Source: Nilaparvata lugens | Taxonomy: Eukaryota > Arthropoda > Insecta > Hemiptera > Delphacidae | DNA: 64,000 bases | Reading direction: 5' to 3' | Assembly: GCF_014356525.2 (NCBI RefSeq) | Contig: NC_052507.1 | Location: forward strand, 7,428,568 to 7,492,567 | Program-made: the position numbers and the translations under genes | Notes under the pieces: model-generated | Database searches by the model: none | What the model was told of the DNA's origin: nothing | Seen by the model: the letters and a program-made list of their open reading frames with translations, nothing else | Part shown: one piece after another, positions 1-11,179 of the stretch | How positions within the stretch are numbered: the stretch's first letter is position 1 | Layout: every line of letters starts with the position of its first letter

Positions 1-237
1 AGTTATAGTTGTTTAACCTATTACCTAGTGATAATTGTTTCTAATTCTCGGAGATTAAGTTAATTATGATATTCATTCTTGATTAAAGATTTATTTGTTT
101 TTTTGACGTGTGAATTGTTATTTTGATAAGTAACAGTTGGTCAACTTACATTTTAATTTGGACTTCAGTATACATTTGAGAAGAAACAGTTATGGCCTGT
201 TTGTTGTGCCTTCTCATAGAGTGTAATAATTGTACAT
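1..237. other. No gene seen
   Basis: AT-rich sequence. I see no exon, RNA gene or recognisable repeat end here. A short frame on the minus strand across 165-362 runs into the AATA-rich repeat and is not credible as a gene. Confidence 0.5.
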
Positions 238-735
238 GACTTAATAAATACATGAATAAATAAAGAAATAATTGAATAAATAAATAAAAATTCGACTGAG
301 TCATTGTCAATATTGTGAAACCGTACCATGATTGAATAAAACACGAATATTTTGTCAGTCAACTTGAAAATGTGACCGGTGTGATCACGAAACCTAGGTC
401 GTGTACTAAATAAAACAGTGTAGAATCTGAAAACATATTTGTGTTTTTATTGAATAAATAAAGAAATTATTGAATAAATAAATAAAAACTCGGCTAAGTC
501 ATTGTCAATATTGTAGAACCGTACCATGATTGAATAAGAACACGAATCTGTTGTCAGTCAACTTGAAAATGTGGACCGGTGTGGTCACGAAACCTAGGTC
601 GTGTACTAAATAAAACAGTGTAGAATCTGACAACATATATGTGTATTTATTGAATAAATAAATGAATGAATGAGTGAATAGATAAATAAATACATGGATG
701 AATAAATAAATAAAATTGAACAAATAAATAGATTA
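238..735. repeat. ~199-bp tandem duplication in AATA-rich DNA
   Basis: Two adjacent copies of a ~199-bp unit. Anchors such as 'cctaggtcgtgtacta' recur at 393 and 593, and 'tcattgtcaatattg' at 301 and 499. The units are separated and flanked by AATA/GAATA microsatellite stretches, and a third partial AATA-rich start follows at about 640. The small frames crossing it are by-products. Confidence 0.75.
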
Positions 736-744
736 ACCTCCTAC

Positions 745-1262
745 TCCTCTACATAATCATCCTCCTCCACCACCTTGTATACTCCTCCCTCTCTTCTAAA
801 TTCTTTTCCTCCACCACATTCTCCTCCTTCTCCTCCTTCTCCTCCTTCTCCTCCTTCTCCTCCTTCTCCTCCTTCTCCTCCTTCTCCTCCTTCTCCTCCT
901 TCTCCTCCTTCTCCTCTTCTCCTCCTCTCCTCCTCTCCTCCTTCTCCTCCTTCCCTCCTTCTCCTCCTCTCCTCCTCTCCTCCTTCTCCTCCTTCTCCTC
1001 CTTCTCCTCCTTCTCCTCTTCTCCTCCTTCTCCTCCTTCTCCTCCTTCTCCTCCTTCTCCTCCTTCTCCTCCTTCTCCTCCTTCTCCTCCTTCTCCTCTT
1101 CTCCTCCTCTCCTCCTCTCCTCCTTCTCCTCCTTCTCCTCCTTCTCCTCCTTCTCCTCCTTTTCCTCCTTCTCCTCCTTCTCCTCTTTCTCCTCCTTCTC
1201 CTCCTTCTCCTTCTTCTCCTCCTTCTCCTCCTTCTCCTCCTTCTCCTCCTTCTCCTCCTCAC
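745..1262. repeat. Long (CTCCTT)n-type pyrimidine tract
   Basis: About 500 bp of almost pure C/T on the + strand, built mainly from the hexamer ctcctt with single-unit slips. The Arg/Glu/Gly or Pro/Ser/Leu-only frames on both strands come from this tract and are not proteins. A homopurine-homopyrimidine run of this length can form triplex DNA in vitro; that is general knowledge, not shown here. Confidence 0.95.
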
Positions 1263-1890
1263 CACTCATTTTTACAACCCTCACCCCACAATCCCTTCCT
1301 CACAAAACCCCCCTGACAAAACTGGGAACTTGGCCCGATATTCGGCGCAGTTCTATGGCGATTTATTTTTTGGCGTTTGCCAGCGCTGACAAACTTTTTC
1401 TGCATTATTCATTCCTGATGCTCGATGAAAACGTATAAACGAGATGCAGACATAAATACAGACGAGAGAAAAAATCCTCAGCTAAAAAGAGCGGCTATCG
1501 CTGGAGCTTGCATATCTTTAGCTGTCTCTGTCTATCTGTCCTGAAGCCAGAAACGGGGTCAATATTATACTATACAGTAGGATTCACTCTATATAATGTC
1601 AGCATTATTTATAGAAACATCAATGCTCCCCCATTCAGCTTATGCTGATAGTTCCGAGTGAATTTCATTGTAGATGCCTTGAGGAGAAGACGAGATTTAA
1701 GCAGTTGATAACCGTCCAAGTATGCCTTCTTACTTCACCATCTTTGTATTTTGTTTTATTCTATGATATAGAACAAGAAATAAAGAAGAAGATGTTATAG
1801 GATAACCAGAGAGAGGGAGAGAGGGAGAGAGAGTAAGCAATATAGGGATAAAGTGACAAATTAACATAGTGACTGTTCGTCATATAGCTT
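1263..1890. other. No gene seen
   Basis: Mixed-composition DNA between the pyrimidine tract and the minisatellite block, with a short GA-rich run near 1805-1835. I recognise no exon or repeat end. Confidence 0.4.
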
Positions 1891-1924
1891 CTCTCTCTTA
1901 CTATGGTTTCTCTTCGTTCTACAG

Positions 1925-2930
1925 CGTCTTTCTCTCTTTCTCAACCCCTTTACTCTAATATCCTCGACCACTCTCCAATCATGTTCCACTATTTTGTTCT
2001 GCCTTTATCTAACTATGTATTTATTTCTCTCTCTGTCTCTTCCATTCTGATAACTTTGTCTCTCTCTGGTCATCCTTCATTATCATGTTATCTTGTTAAG
2101 GATAATCTTTCTCTCACTATATCAATTTGTCTTTTTTTCTCTCCATCGCTATATATTGCTTCGTCTCTCTCCAGTTATCCTCCACTATCTTGTTTTGCCT
2201 ATCTCTAACTATATATTAATTTGTGTACTTGTTTCTTTATCTCTATATTTATTACTCTAGCTTTTTCTAGATATCCCCAACTATCTTGCTTTTCCTTTCT
2301 CTCACCATATTATACTGATTTGTTTATTCGTCTCTTCATACTACTTTCTCTTTTACCAGTTATACTTCATTATCTTGTTTTGCCTTTCTCTTACTATATA
2401 TTAATTTGCCCATTTGTCTCTTTCATTCTAAGTGCTTCGTCTCTCTCTTCAGTCATCCTTTACTGTATAGTTTGGCCTTTCTCTAACCATATAAATCATC
2501 TCCTAATCCGTATATTGATTTGCTCTCTCCATTTATCCTTTACAATCAATCTTGTTTCACCTCTCTCTAATAATAATAATTTGTTAAATATTGGTTTCTC
2601 ACTCACTCTCTCTCTCTCTCTCTGCAGTCATGCTTCACTATTATATTTCGCCTTTCTCTTTCTATATATATCACCAATTTGTATATTTGTCTCTTTCTCT
2701 TGAATTGCTTTGTCTATATTTTCAGTGATTCTTCATTATCTTTTTTTGCCCTTCTCTTAATATAAGTTCATTCATTCTGCACACATTGTACACAACCATG
2801 ATTCAGTTGATTATGTGAACATATTTTTAGAAGCTTTAGTAGAAACTTCATCGATTGCCTATTTGTCTCTTTATACCTATATTGCTTATTCTCTCCCCAG
2901 TCATATTCCACTATTATGTTTCGCCTTTCT
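1925..2930. repeat. ~80-bp pyrimidine-rich minisatellite, block 1
   Basis: Degenerate direct repeats with a unit of roughly 75-85 bp. Each contains phrases such as 'tttgtctctttcattc', 'tttgtctctctc', 'cattatcttgttttgcc' and 'ctaactatatattaatttg'. About a dozen units are recognisable. The same unit order returns at 5800-6640, so the two blocks derive from one array or from a duplication. The 160-residue hydrophobic frame at 2221-2703 is a low-complexity by-product. Confidence 0.8.
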
Positions 2931-2935
2931 CTTAC

Positions 2936-3258
2936 TATTATATATATATATATATAATATATATATATAATATATATATATATTATATATATATAGACTG
3001 AAGCAGGGGGTGATGAAGAGGGTGCCTAGAGAGAAAGAGCGATAGATGAAGAGACAAAGTCAATCAGAGAAAGAAGCAAATATACAAATTGGTGATTTAT
3101 ATATATATATATCAAGTCAATTAAGAGAAAGGCGGATAAATATTTATATATATATAAATCACCAATTTGTATATTTGCTTCTTTCTCTTGATTGACTTTG
3201 TCTCTTCATCTATCGCTCTTTCTCTCTAGGCACCCTCTTCATCACCCCTGCTTCAGTC
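2936..3258. repeat. AT tract followed by a long near-perfect hairpin
   Basis: A (TA)n stretch at 2936-2994 is followed by an inverted repeat. The arms are 2996-3111 and 3146-3258, and only about 35 bp separate them. The outer tips read 'gactgaagcagggg' and 'cccctgcttcagtc'. The arms contain the minisatellite phrase for 'caaattggtgattt', so the hairpin grew out of the same satellite material. Confidence 0.85.
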
Positions 3259-4231
3259 TACATTGGACAAAGCTAATCCAGTTAGATGGATACTGGCAAA
3301 ATGCTACTATTAGCATTAAATGCAATAAATCTCACAGGTCTCCTGCATCTCAGACATAAACTAAGTCCAAAACGAATAATAAGTAGATATTCTATATGGG
3401 AGTATATATGCTATATTTAGTGTTTGGACAAGGGGACTGGTATAGTTCAACTCAGCATTGCAGGGATTTGCATGAAATAAATCCAGATTCAAGTAATTCA
3501 CAGAGATGCCTGCCAGTTTTCGGGGATTTATTAGCTAGTGGTGACATTTGGAAGAGGGAATTCATTCAGAAGTAGGAAATTCTCAATTCGAAGTCGAGTT
3601 AACAGTCCACTCAAGGTGGATTATTTCAAAAACAAAGGTTCATTAACCTAGTGAAGTGAGGTCTAAGATTCAAGACGACGGTTTTGCGTTTCTTTTTATG
3701 TTTATATGTTTTTATGTTGCGCATTCACGGCGAAACTCGGTAATAGATTTTCATGAAATTTAACAGGTATGTTGTTCCTTTTTGAATTGCGCGTCGACGT
3801 TTATACAAGGTTTTTTTTGGAAATTTTGCATTTCAAGGATAATATAAAAGGAAAAGGAGCCTCCTTCATACGCCAATATTAGAGTAAAAATCAGACTATA
3901 GAATTATTCATCATAAATCAGCTGTCAAGTGGATCATAAATTGCATGCAATGACGCAAGCAATTCAACATCTCAATGTAACTTGGTAAAAATTCAGCTGC
4001 TGTGTCGACTATTAATTGCATGCCTCATTGAATGCAATTTTCATGCACTATTGAAAGAACTATTGATCGCATGCAATTGATAACTTGAAGTAGTATAGTA
4101 TTCTCTCCCGACTTTTCTCTGCTTTCAACTCGGTTAACTTTTGATGATAGTAGCATATCTGCTTACATCAAAGTATTCTGTGGTTTGAACCTATCAAAAA
4201 TGGACACTTTTGTTCACTTTAGGCTAATATT

Positions 4232-4496
4232 ACCATAGAGAAACAATAGCGTAAGTAGATATCCCATGCTATAGGGAATTTATGTCGCAACTTTTACTGT
4301 TATCTCAAGCCGATTACTGTCGATTATTGTCAATTTTTAATGTTTTGTTGGGGTGATAGTGTATGAACGGCACAATATGAGAGACTACCAGCGTCACACA
4401 CCTGCATGGGAAAGAACTACGTGAACTATCGGCTTGGGATAACAGTAAAAGTTGCGACATAAACGCCCTATACTTATGCTATTGTTTCTCTATGAT
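4232..4496. mobile_element. MITE family B (ACCATAG termini), full copy
   Basis: 265 bp bounded by 'ACCATAGAGAAACAATAGC' and the inverse ending CTATGAT. It is flanked by the 3-bp repeat ATT (4229-4231, 4497-4499). Sub-terminal inverted blocks 'gtcgcaacttttactgtt' and 'aacagtaaaagttgcgac' are clear. Full copies at 32905 and 37696 show the same limits with flanks GTA and TAA. There is no coding capacity. Confidence 0.85.
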
Positions 4497-4499
4497 ATT

Positions 4500-5345
4500 A
4501 CGATTGTCGGTACAACAGCCCAAACAGCCATTAGTAGTTTATACACCAATATCTCGCGACATGACAGGACAGGACAGAATTTATTCTTGTATTAGAGGAG
4601 ACTGTCGTTTATATCAATCATTTATTTCTTTCCAAAACATACATGAAAATGTACATGAAAAAGTCAAAAACTAAAAACTAACTTAAAGCTAAAGAGAAAT
4701 TAGTGACTGTATAAAATTCATTTTTTCACAGTAAACTCGTCTATACTGTAGCATGCTAAATCCATCAATATGCTCTCAGCAATTCCTAGAATTTTGATCA
4801 ACCTGGGAGACAACCAATAAATTTTATTCCCATGTACGTTGGACTTTGTTTATATTTTTCCTTATTGTGTTTCTTTATTGTAAAATTAATTTTATTTCTG
4901 TGTTGTAATTATGTATATCTACTTGCCGTGGAATCTAGATTCGTTATTTTTTATATATAATATTGTCCTATAAATGTACAGGCTGTACACCGTCATGAAC
5001 TTTAACTTACTGAAGAATGGCTTGCATGATCGCTCTCTATCAAATTTAGAATTATTCTTATTGCTTCTTTTTGTAATAGGAGTATTTTATTTAAGTTTGA
5101 GATGCTTGTTCCTCAATATATTTCAACTCCATATGGAATGTGGGAGTGGATCATTGCAAAGTACACTGCTTTTAACGATTCTAAGTTCGAAATTTTTGCT
5201 AGTCGTCTCAGCGCGAAAATGCCTGAGCTTAATTTTTTACATATTTTTTGAATGTGAACGGACCAACTAAGTGTGTTTTCAAGATATAGACCTAAAAATT
5301 TGATTTCTTCCTTATTATTTACGGAATTGAGTTGTTTTACCTCTG
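4500..5345. other. No gene seen
   Basis: Frames at 4492-4674 and 4974-5270 have no recognisable domain and biased hydrophobic composition. I treat this stretch as non-coding filler inside the interrupted family A element. Confidence 0.4.
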
Positions 5346-5799
5346 AATATCTGCGGGATGTCTACTGTTCACATAACTACTAGTTGTAAATATGACCAAC
5401 TTTTTTAACAATATTATCAGTCATTATAAATATCAAAATCTATCATGCTCTTTGACTGTTAATTACTGGATTTTCAATCACCTAGATCCATATTCTTCAA
5501 GGTAGTCAATTTCAACAATAGAACTCCATTGGTGAATATACCTACTGAGAATATCCATTAGTAACTGAAAATATGAGAAATAGGGACACTTTACTCATAC
5601 GGGCTACTCTTTAACAAATTAATAAGAACAATATAAGAATCTTGTGGTAACTTTTTTTCCAAAAAACTTTGAAATAGTTCAACAACTAGTTTCAAGTTTT
5701 CAAGTTTTCTAAATTTTAACTTGAAAATTACCTAAGTTAGGGATTAATTGTATTTTTTGTATTCTATGTATTGTATATTCTATTGTATTCTATGTATTT

Positions 5800-6640
5800 T
5801 TTCCTTCATTTGTCTCTTTCATTCAAATAACTTTGTCTCTCTCTGGTCATCCTTCATTATCTTGTTATCTTGTTAAGGATAATCTTTCTCTCACTGTTTC
5901 AATTTGTCTATTTTTCTCTATATATTGTCTATATATTGCTTTGTCTCTCTCCAATTATCCTCCACTATCTTGTTTTGCCAATCTCTAACTATATATTAAT
6001 TTGTGTATTTGTTTCTTTATCCCCATATTTATTACTCTAGCTTTTTCTAGTTATCCTCAACAACTATCTTGCTTTGCCTTTCTCTCACCATATTATACTG
6101 ATTTGTCTATTCGTCTCTTCATACTACTTTCTCTTTTCCCAGTTATACTTCATTATCTTGTTTTGCCTTTCTTTTACTATATATTGATTTGCCTATTTGT
6201 CTCTTTCATTCCAAGTGCTTCGTCTCTCTCTTCAGTCATCCTTTACTATATAGTTTGGCCTTTCTCTAGCCATATAAATTTGTTAATCATCTCTTCATCC
6301 GTATATTGATTTTCTCTCTCCATTTATTCTTCATTATCATCTTTTTCCTTTCTCTTACAATATTCAATTGTTAATTATTGGTATTTCTTACTCAAATTGC
6401 TTTGTTTCTCTCTTCAGTGATCATTCAGTATCTTTTTTTGCCCTTCTCTTAACATAAGTTCATTCATTCTGCACACATTGTACACAACCATAATTCAGTT
6501 GATTATGTGAAAATATTTTTAGAAACTTTATTAGAAACTTTATCGATTTACATATTTGTCTCTTTATACCTATATCGCTTATCCTCTCTCCAGTCATATT
6601 TCACTATTATGTTTGCCTTTCTCTAGTTGTTGAAACTAGA
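5800..6640. repeat. ~80-bp pyrimidine-rich minisatellite, block 2
   Basis: This block aligns unit by unit to 2040-2920, with shared phrases such as 'ggtcatccttcattatc', 'cttgttaaggataatc' and 'cattctgcacacattg'. It is a second, diverged copy of the first block, about 3 kb downstream in the same orientation. Confidence 0.8.
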
Positions 6641-7163
6641 GAAAGTTGAAACTAGAGAAACTATTGAAACTAAAGTTTCTCTAATTGTTGAACTATTTTA
6701 AAGTTTTTAAAAAAATAAAGGGTACTACACGATTTCTATATTGTTTTTATTAATTTGAGAAATAGGGAGTATTTGATTCACCAATGTGAATCAAATACTG
6801 CCAGTATGAAGTGGAGCTCACTATACCCAACTCACCGAAGTTAGTGTATCAAATATCCCTCCACAGAGTTACTCTCTACGTCGTGTTGACTACAGCATGC
6901 ACAAACCTGAGTCCCTGTAAACAGATAAACTACGGAACACGGGAAACAAGCAGTGCGTAAGTGGGTTTCGACACACAAAACTTGATCATCAAATCTCGGC
7001 TGAATTGCTCCAATGAGTTTGTAGCATTCTGCACAACTCTCAAAGTGAATTGTATTATCTTCTGTCTGTTGTAGTTCGTATTCCTGTTCACAGTAATTCT
7101 GAATAGGCTATCTGTTCACAGTGATTCTGTAGTGTATTGACTTTTGTAGTTGCTTATACATTC
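6641..7163. other. No gene seen
   Basis: Non-coding sequence with short local repeats of 'actagagaaa' near 6630-6680 and the motif 'ctgttcacagt' near 7080-7130. No exon is evident. Confidence 0.4.
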
Positions 7164-8048
7164 CTTGCCCTAATACCATAGGCGAGGAAAGTATTGCTTC
7201 CCGAAAAAAATTAAGGTACCTCAATTTCTGAATTTCCATACGTTTCAAGGTCCCCTGAGTCCAAAAAAGACTTAGTGCCGGTTGCACAACAGCCGGTTAA
7301 ATTTTTAATCGTGATTAATTCCACGACAGCCAATGAGAGAAGCCGTCTTATCAAGAAGGCCTTCTCTGATTGGTTCTCGTGAAATTAATCACGGTAAAAA
7401 TTTAACCGGCTGTTGTGCAACCGGGCCTAAAAATTTTGGAACCCGAGGTCCTCACAATATAAGGATCCGACACGAACAGTTTTGAACAAATTCAATTCAA
7501 GATGACGAGTGGAATGGCGAAAATGTTGTCAATAACTTGGTTTTTCGCAATTCTCTCGAAAACAGCTCGAACGATTTCGATTAAATTCATACCTAAAATA
7601 GTCATTGATAAGCTCTATCAACTGCCATAAGTCCCACATCTGTAAATATTTCAGGAGCTCCGCCACATATATGCAAAGTTTGATTTTAGATTCCCAATTA
7701 TCAGGCTTCAGATACAATTCAAACAAAAAATTCCGAGTGGAAAAGATTGAGCATGAGTATCTCTACAATTAATGTTCAGTAACATTTTCACCTAAAATTG
7801 AAAATAAGCTCGAAAATCGAGGGAACTTGATTATTCAATTGCAAACTGTTGGCAACTGTTGATTCTATTAATTAGATCATTCACTATGAAGAGATAGCAT
7901 ATCTCGTGGGTTTCTAGCGCTTTTGTCCTGTCACCAGCTGGCTCAGATCTTTGAATAGTGGACTTAAGATGCGCGTGGACACTAGCGTCAGGTGATCAAT
8001 TTTCATAACGACAAGGAAAGTTTTGTGAGTGCGCCACACCAGATTTTT
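7164..8048 (-). mobile_element. Unclassified repeat family C, inverted copy
   Basis: It starts with 'ccttgccctaataccatagg' and ends with 'aaggaaagttttgtgagtgc' then 'gccacaccag'. These two ends are found inverted at 21010-21034 and 19371-19415, so this is the reverse orientation of the larger copy at 19.4-21.0 kb. It is interrupted by the foldback MITE at 7276-7427. The 65-residue minus frame at 7529-7726 is inside it and unrecognised. Confidence 0.6.
7276..7427. mobile_element. Foldback MITE family D (GGTTGCACAA)
   Basis: A ~150-bp nearly complete palindrome. The outer arms are 'ccggttgcacaacagccgg' and its complement, and the inner arms contain 'ccaatgagagaag' and 'cttctctgattgg'. Other copies are at 15001, 29981, 52541 and 57032. 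It has no coding capacity and inserts inside another repeat here. Confidence 0.85.
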
Positions 8049-8141
8049 TTTCTTGGCAGTTATTTTTAAACAGTTATTTATATTAGTTAACTTAAGGTTG
8101 TGATAATTCTGTGTAATTTATTAGATAGTTATCAGTTTATA

Positions 8142-8370
8142 CCGGGCAATCAAAAAGTCTCTCCGCAGTACCTGCGGTCTGTTCTAGCTGAAGATTGTGT
8201 TCTGTTTAGAAACCCGTTCTACAAGTTACTCCCACTTTTTTCCCCCTCTACTGTAATGAATGTACACGTAGGTTTAATAGATTATCACCTTGCTATTGTT
8301 ATATATACTTGTGTTATGGAGTGTTTTTTTAGTATATAGTTCACTGCGGAGGGACTTCTTGATCACTCTG
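8142..8370. mobile_element. Deleted mariner-like element with TA flanks
   Basis: Terminal inverted repeats 'CAATCAAAAAGTCTCTCC' and the inverse 'GGAGGGACTTCTTGATCA', each ending about 6 bp further out, flanked by TA at 8140-8141 and 8371-8372. The length of 229 bp leaves no room for a transposase. The termini resemble those of mariner-type elements whose transposase fragments occur at 9.2-9.5 and 11.4-12.05 kb, but I infer that link; no intact element joins them. Confidence 0.7.
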
Positions 8371-8374
8371 TAGT

Positions 8375-9207
8375 TGTTTCTAGTTTACTTCCGTGTGTTA
8401 TAGTGCTGTTAGTAATAAATCAAATCAGTATAAGTCGCCTCAAGTGTTATATCAGTATAGAAACCCGCAACAGTATATCTGTTCACAGTGATTAAGTATA
8501 TATATATTCAGAGTTAGTTCGTATTCTATTTTCACAGTGAGTTCGTATTGACTGTTCACAATAAATGATCAGTCCTACATGTTCATTTTTGGTCCTATAG
8601 GGCTCTACACTCTACAGTCAATTAGTCCATTTTGGTCCTTCAAGTTTCATTGAATCATAATCACAGATACAAGCTTGTTATCTTCAAGATAACCCAAAGT
8701 TTTGTATCAGGATTCAGTACTATGAGTACTTGCTACTGAATCAAATGCTACTTGGGACTGTTTGCACATTGAAATCTCTGAAACTGAAATCTGAATTCAA
8801 TCAGATGCTGGTTTAGTTTCAAAGTGAATCAGATACAGTAATAGCAAATTAAATTCAATATTGATCCTATCCAGTTTGAACTCGCACTGTGCAAACGACC
8901 ATTAAAGTTCTAAGTAGATACCTAATCTACACAATTCCATCAAAGTTCTAGGTGAATGTATGACTGGAAGCTTGTTGGATATATTACAATAAATTCTAGG
9001 GCAAGTGCTGGGTTTATAATAATGTTATGTTGGTGATTTGATGGACCCTTGCAACGGAACAGCCAAGTTGATATGGTAATGTTGCAAATACATAGTGTTC
9101 GCAAAAGAACTTCCTAGTTTTAGGTATAAATTTAATGTGTAAATTAATGGAAAGATTCATCAACATGTACATACAATGGAAGAAAAAAGGGAAAGTTTTG
9201 TTCAAAA
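8375..9207. other. No gene seen
   Basis: Non-coding DNA. The 63-residue minus frame at 9014-9205 has no recognisable domain and lies just beyond the stop of the transposase remnant. Confidence 0.4.
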
Positions 9208-9540
9208 TTAGTACACTTCAACGTGGGATCCATTTGTTGCCCTGCACAAGCCGAGACGATATTCAAGCTCTCGCCATGTATTCACCAACATATCAGGTGT
9301 AACGGTCCCAACCGCCGTGGCGATTCTTTCCCGTAAATGGTTTATGTCTTGGATTTTTCCACTGTACACAACATTTTTTATGTGTCCCCAAAAGGAAAAG
9401 TCCAGAGGAGTTCAGTCCGGGCTTCGTGGTGGCCAAGCAATTGGGCGAGCTCTCCCTATCCACCTTCCCGGAAAGCTGAAGGAACTGTTTGCTCCCTGGC
9501 GCCGTCTTAAGGTCAAGCAGGTCTGCCAACTGCAGAGGGG
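9208..9540 (-). pseudogene. Mariner-like transposase, C-terminal remnant
   Basis: Read on the minus strand, one frame gives FPGRWIGRARPIAWPPRSPD, a stop codon, then TPLDFSFWGHIKNVVYSG, continuing through a helical tail to a TAA at 9208-9210. This is the last part of the DDE/D catalytic domain and the C-terminus of an insect mariner/Tc-type transposase, in which the Asp of 'SPDxxPxDFxxWG' belongs to the catalytic triad region. The in-frame TGA inside that motif and the absence of any upstream catalytic domain show that it is dead. The + and - frames at 9293-9580 that look open are the wrong registers of the same stretch. Confidence 0.85.
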
Positions 9541-10107
9541 CGAAACTTGGACAGTTGCTAAATCAAACACCACAAACTAGAATAGTGTATATCACTTTTT
9601 ACAGATCCTATGACACTTCAAAAATAGGGAGTTCTTTTTCAAACACTCTGTTTATCAAGAATGATCACTTGATTACATCACATTAAAAAAACGAATGTGG
9701 CAAACTCACACTTTTTTCCATAACGGAACGGCAGAATCAATTTACGCACAAATTTAAGTTTATCAGGCTTTGTGTGACAAACTATTTTTCCCATAAAGAA
9801 ACGACAGAGTTCATTCACGCGCAGATTTAAGCTCAGGCTAAACTCACCTTGAGTGGGACTCTCTATACGTAAACTGAGAGTTCAGGAGGCGTTCGACATT
9901 GTCATTGTTCCTCAAAGGTGCGTACAGACTCTTGCACCACGAACACGAACATTTCTCTTCTCATCATCTGATTGAATCTGTATTATTGTAAAGGAACAGT
10001 AGGATAAGTGGATCTCTCTAAAGCCAACTTTTTCCGACCAATTCCAAGCAGTTGTTGCAAAAAAATAATTGAGACCAAATCCTACCAATCACTTGCTATA
10101 ATCCGAG
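9541..10107. other. No gene seen
   Basis: Contains two diverged copies of a phrase around 'aacggcagaatcaatttacgc' (9725-9760 and 9795-9830) and a fragment 'aaggtgcgtacagact' at 9917, similar to MITE family J ends. No exon is seen. Confidence 0.4.
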
Positions 10108-10119
10108 AGATAATTATTA

Positions 10120-10219
10120 TTGAATGAAAAAGACTAAGAAACTGTTAAAATTGAAGTAATTGTATTTTTCATTCCATATGAATAATTACCACAATATCAA
10201 CTTCTCAACTACACAAAAA
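10120..10219. mobile_element. Collapsed Penelope-like terminal remnant (family P)
   Basis: About 100 bp joining the two ends of family P: 'ttgaatgaaaaagactaag' on the left and 'taccacaatatcaacttctc' with 'aactacacaaaaa' on the right. It is flanked by the perfect 12-bp repeat AGATAATTATTA (10108-10119 and 10220-10231). The target duplication shows that this was a bona fide insertion that later lost, or never had, its middle. Confidence 0.8.
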
Positions 10220-10417
10220 AGATAATTATTACTTTTAAAACGGCTCTTTCTCAAAGACAGAGAGGCCCGGTGCTCTTTCCCCCACTACCTTACAGCATTC
10301 TCTTTACTATTTCGTCAGTATCCAATATTGCGCGCAGCATGCTTACTCCTCTCCACTCACCTCTCTGTCCATGCTACAAACTGAGGAAGAATAAATAAGT
10401 TTCCCCTCTTCATGTGA

Positions 10418-10735
10418 AGAGTAATGTCTCTATAATCCAAGAGATCATAGAGAGAGATTATTGATTAAGAGAGTGAAAAGTAATGTCCCTATAATCCAAG
10501 ATATTATAGAGAGAGATTATTTATCAAGAGAGTTAAAAATAATGTCTTTATAATCCAAGAGATTATAGAGAGAGATTATTGATTAAGAGAGTTGAAAGTA
10601 ATGTCTCTATAATCTCTTGGATTATAGAGACATTATTTTTAACTCTCTTGATGAATAATCTCTCTCTATAATCTCATGTATTATAGGAACATTTCATTGG
10701 ATTATAGAGAGAGATTATATATTAAGAGAGACAGA
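10418..10735. repeat. Tandem then inverted ~64-bp repeats beside an exon
   Basis: Three to four direct units carrying 'taatgtctctataatccaag' and 'tagagagagattatt' are followed by inverted units ('ataatctcttggattatag'). The array ends about 40 bp upstream of the splice acceptor of the exon at 10773, so any transcript would fold strongly just before it. Confidence 0.8.
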
Positions 10736-10772
10736 ATAATTCATTTAATCAGTGTATACGACCTGTTCACAG

Positions 10773-10924
10773 TGAGTCCATTGTGGGTGCGTCTCCTGGG
10801 AGAGAATAAGCCGGTGTCAGCTGGACAGCGCCAGGAGGTGAGGTGTGAATCGGTGGGAGCGAGGCCTGTGCCTCATCTAGTCTGGTGGAAGGGAAGTCAG
10901 CTGCTCCCAAACTCCACGCAAGAG
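10773..10924 (+). CDS. Sidestep-like Ig gene, exon a (Ig domain i, first half)
   Basis: An internal exon of a cell-surface Ig-superfamily protein. It reads (V)SPLWVRLLGENKPVSAGQ, then RQEVRCESVGARPVPHLVWW and KGSQLLPNSTQE. The B-strand Cys in EVRCES and the C-strand WW are the hallmarks of an Ig fold, and NST is an N-glycosylation sequon. The acceptor is 'cctgttcacag' ending at 10772; the donor GTTAGT starts at 10925. The exon enters in phase 1 and leaves in phase 0, matching the next exon. The spacing and wording fit the Sidestep family of arthropod axon-guidance receptors, which bind Beaten-path proteins; that assignment is from family knowledge. A MITE lies 10 bp beyond the donor. Confidence 0.85.
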
Positions 10925-10933
10925 GTTAGTCAA

Positions 10934-11179
10934 CATGGTATAAGGCGTGTATGTCGCAACGTTTACTGTTATCTCAAGCCGATTACTGTTGATTATTGTC
11001 GAATTTTACTGTTTTGTTGGGGTGAGAGTGTATAAACGGCACAATATGAGAGACTACCAGTGTCACACAGCTTCACGGGAAAGAATTACATGAACTATCA
11101 GCTTGAGATAACAGTAAAAGTTGCGACATGAAAGCCCTATACCATGGGATATCTACTTATGCTATTGTTTCTCTATGGT
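10934..11179. mobile_element. MITE family B, left-truncated copy
   Basis: It matches the family from the 'catggtata' block to the right terminus CTATGGT, but the left terminal inverted repeat is missing. The truncation point is only 9 bp inside the intron after the exon ending at 10924. Confidence 0.75.

Larger units (their letters stand above)
3648..5384 (-). mobile_element. Helitron-like family A, interrupted copy
   Basis: The stretch 3648-3932 matches the start of four other copies in the window (18.2, 38.1, 58.6 and 60.9 kb), including 'gaagtgaggtctaagattcaag' phrases and the 'gcgcattcacggcgaaac' block. The family's other end, 'tctactgttcac..aactactagt', appears only at 5358-5384. Either the copy is much longer than its relatives, or 1.4 kb of unrelated DNA, including the MITE at 4232-4496, was inserted. 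Confidence 0.5.

Noticed and set aside
741..1389. Long Arg/Glu/Gly and Pro/Ser/Leu frames on both strands
   Set aside because: They are translations of a (ctcctt)n tract; all frames are open only because the repeat lacks stop codons.
9293..9580. Open frames of 78 and 87 residues on the two strands
   Set aside because: Both are wrong registers of the transposase C-terminal remnant, whose true frame is on the minus strand and contains a stop.
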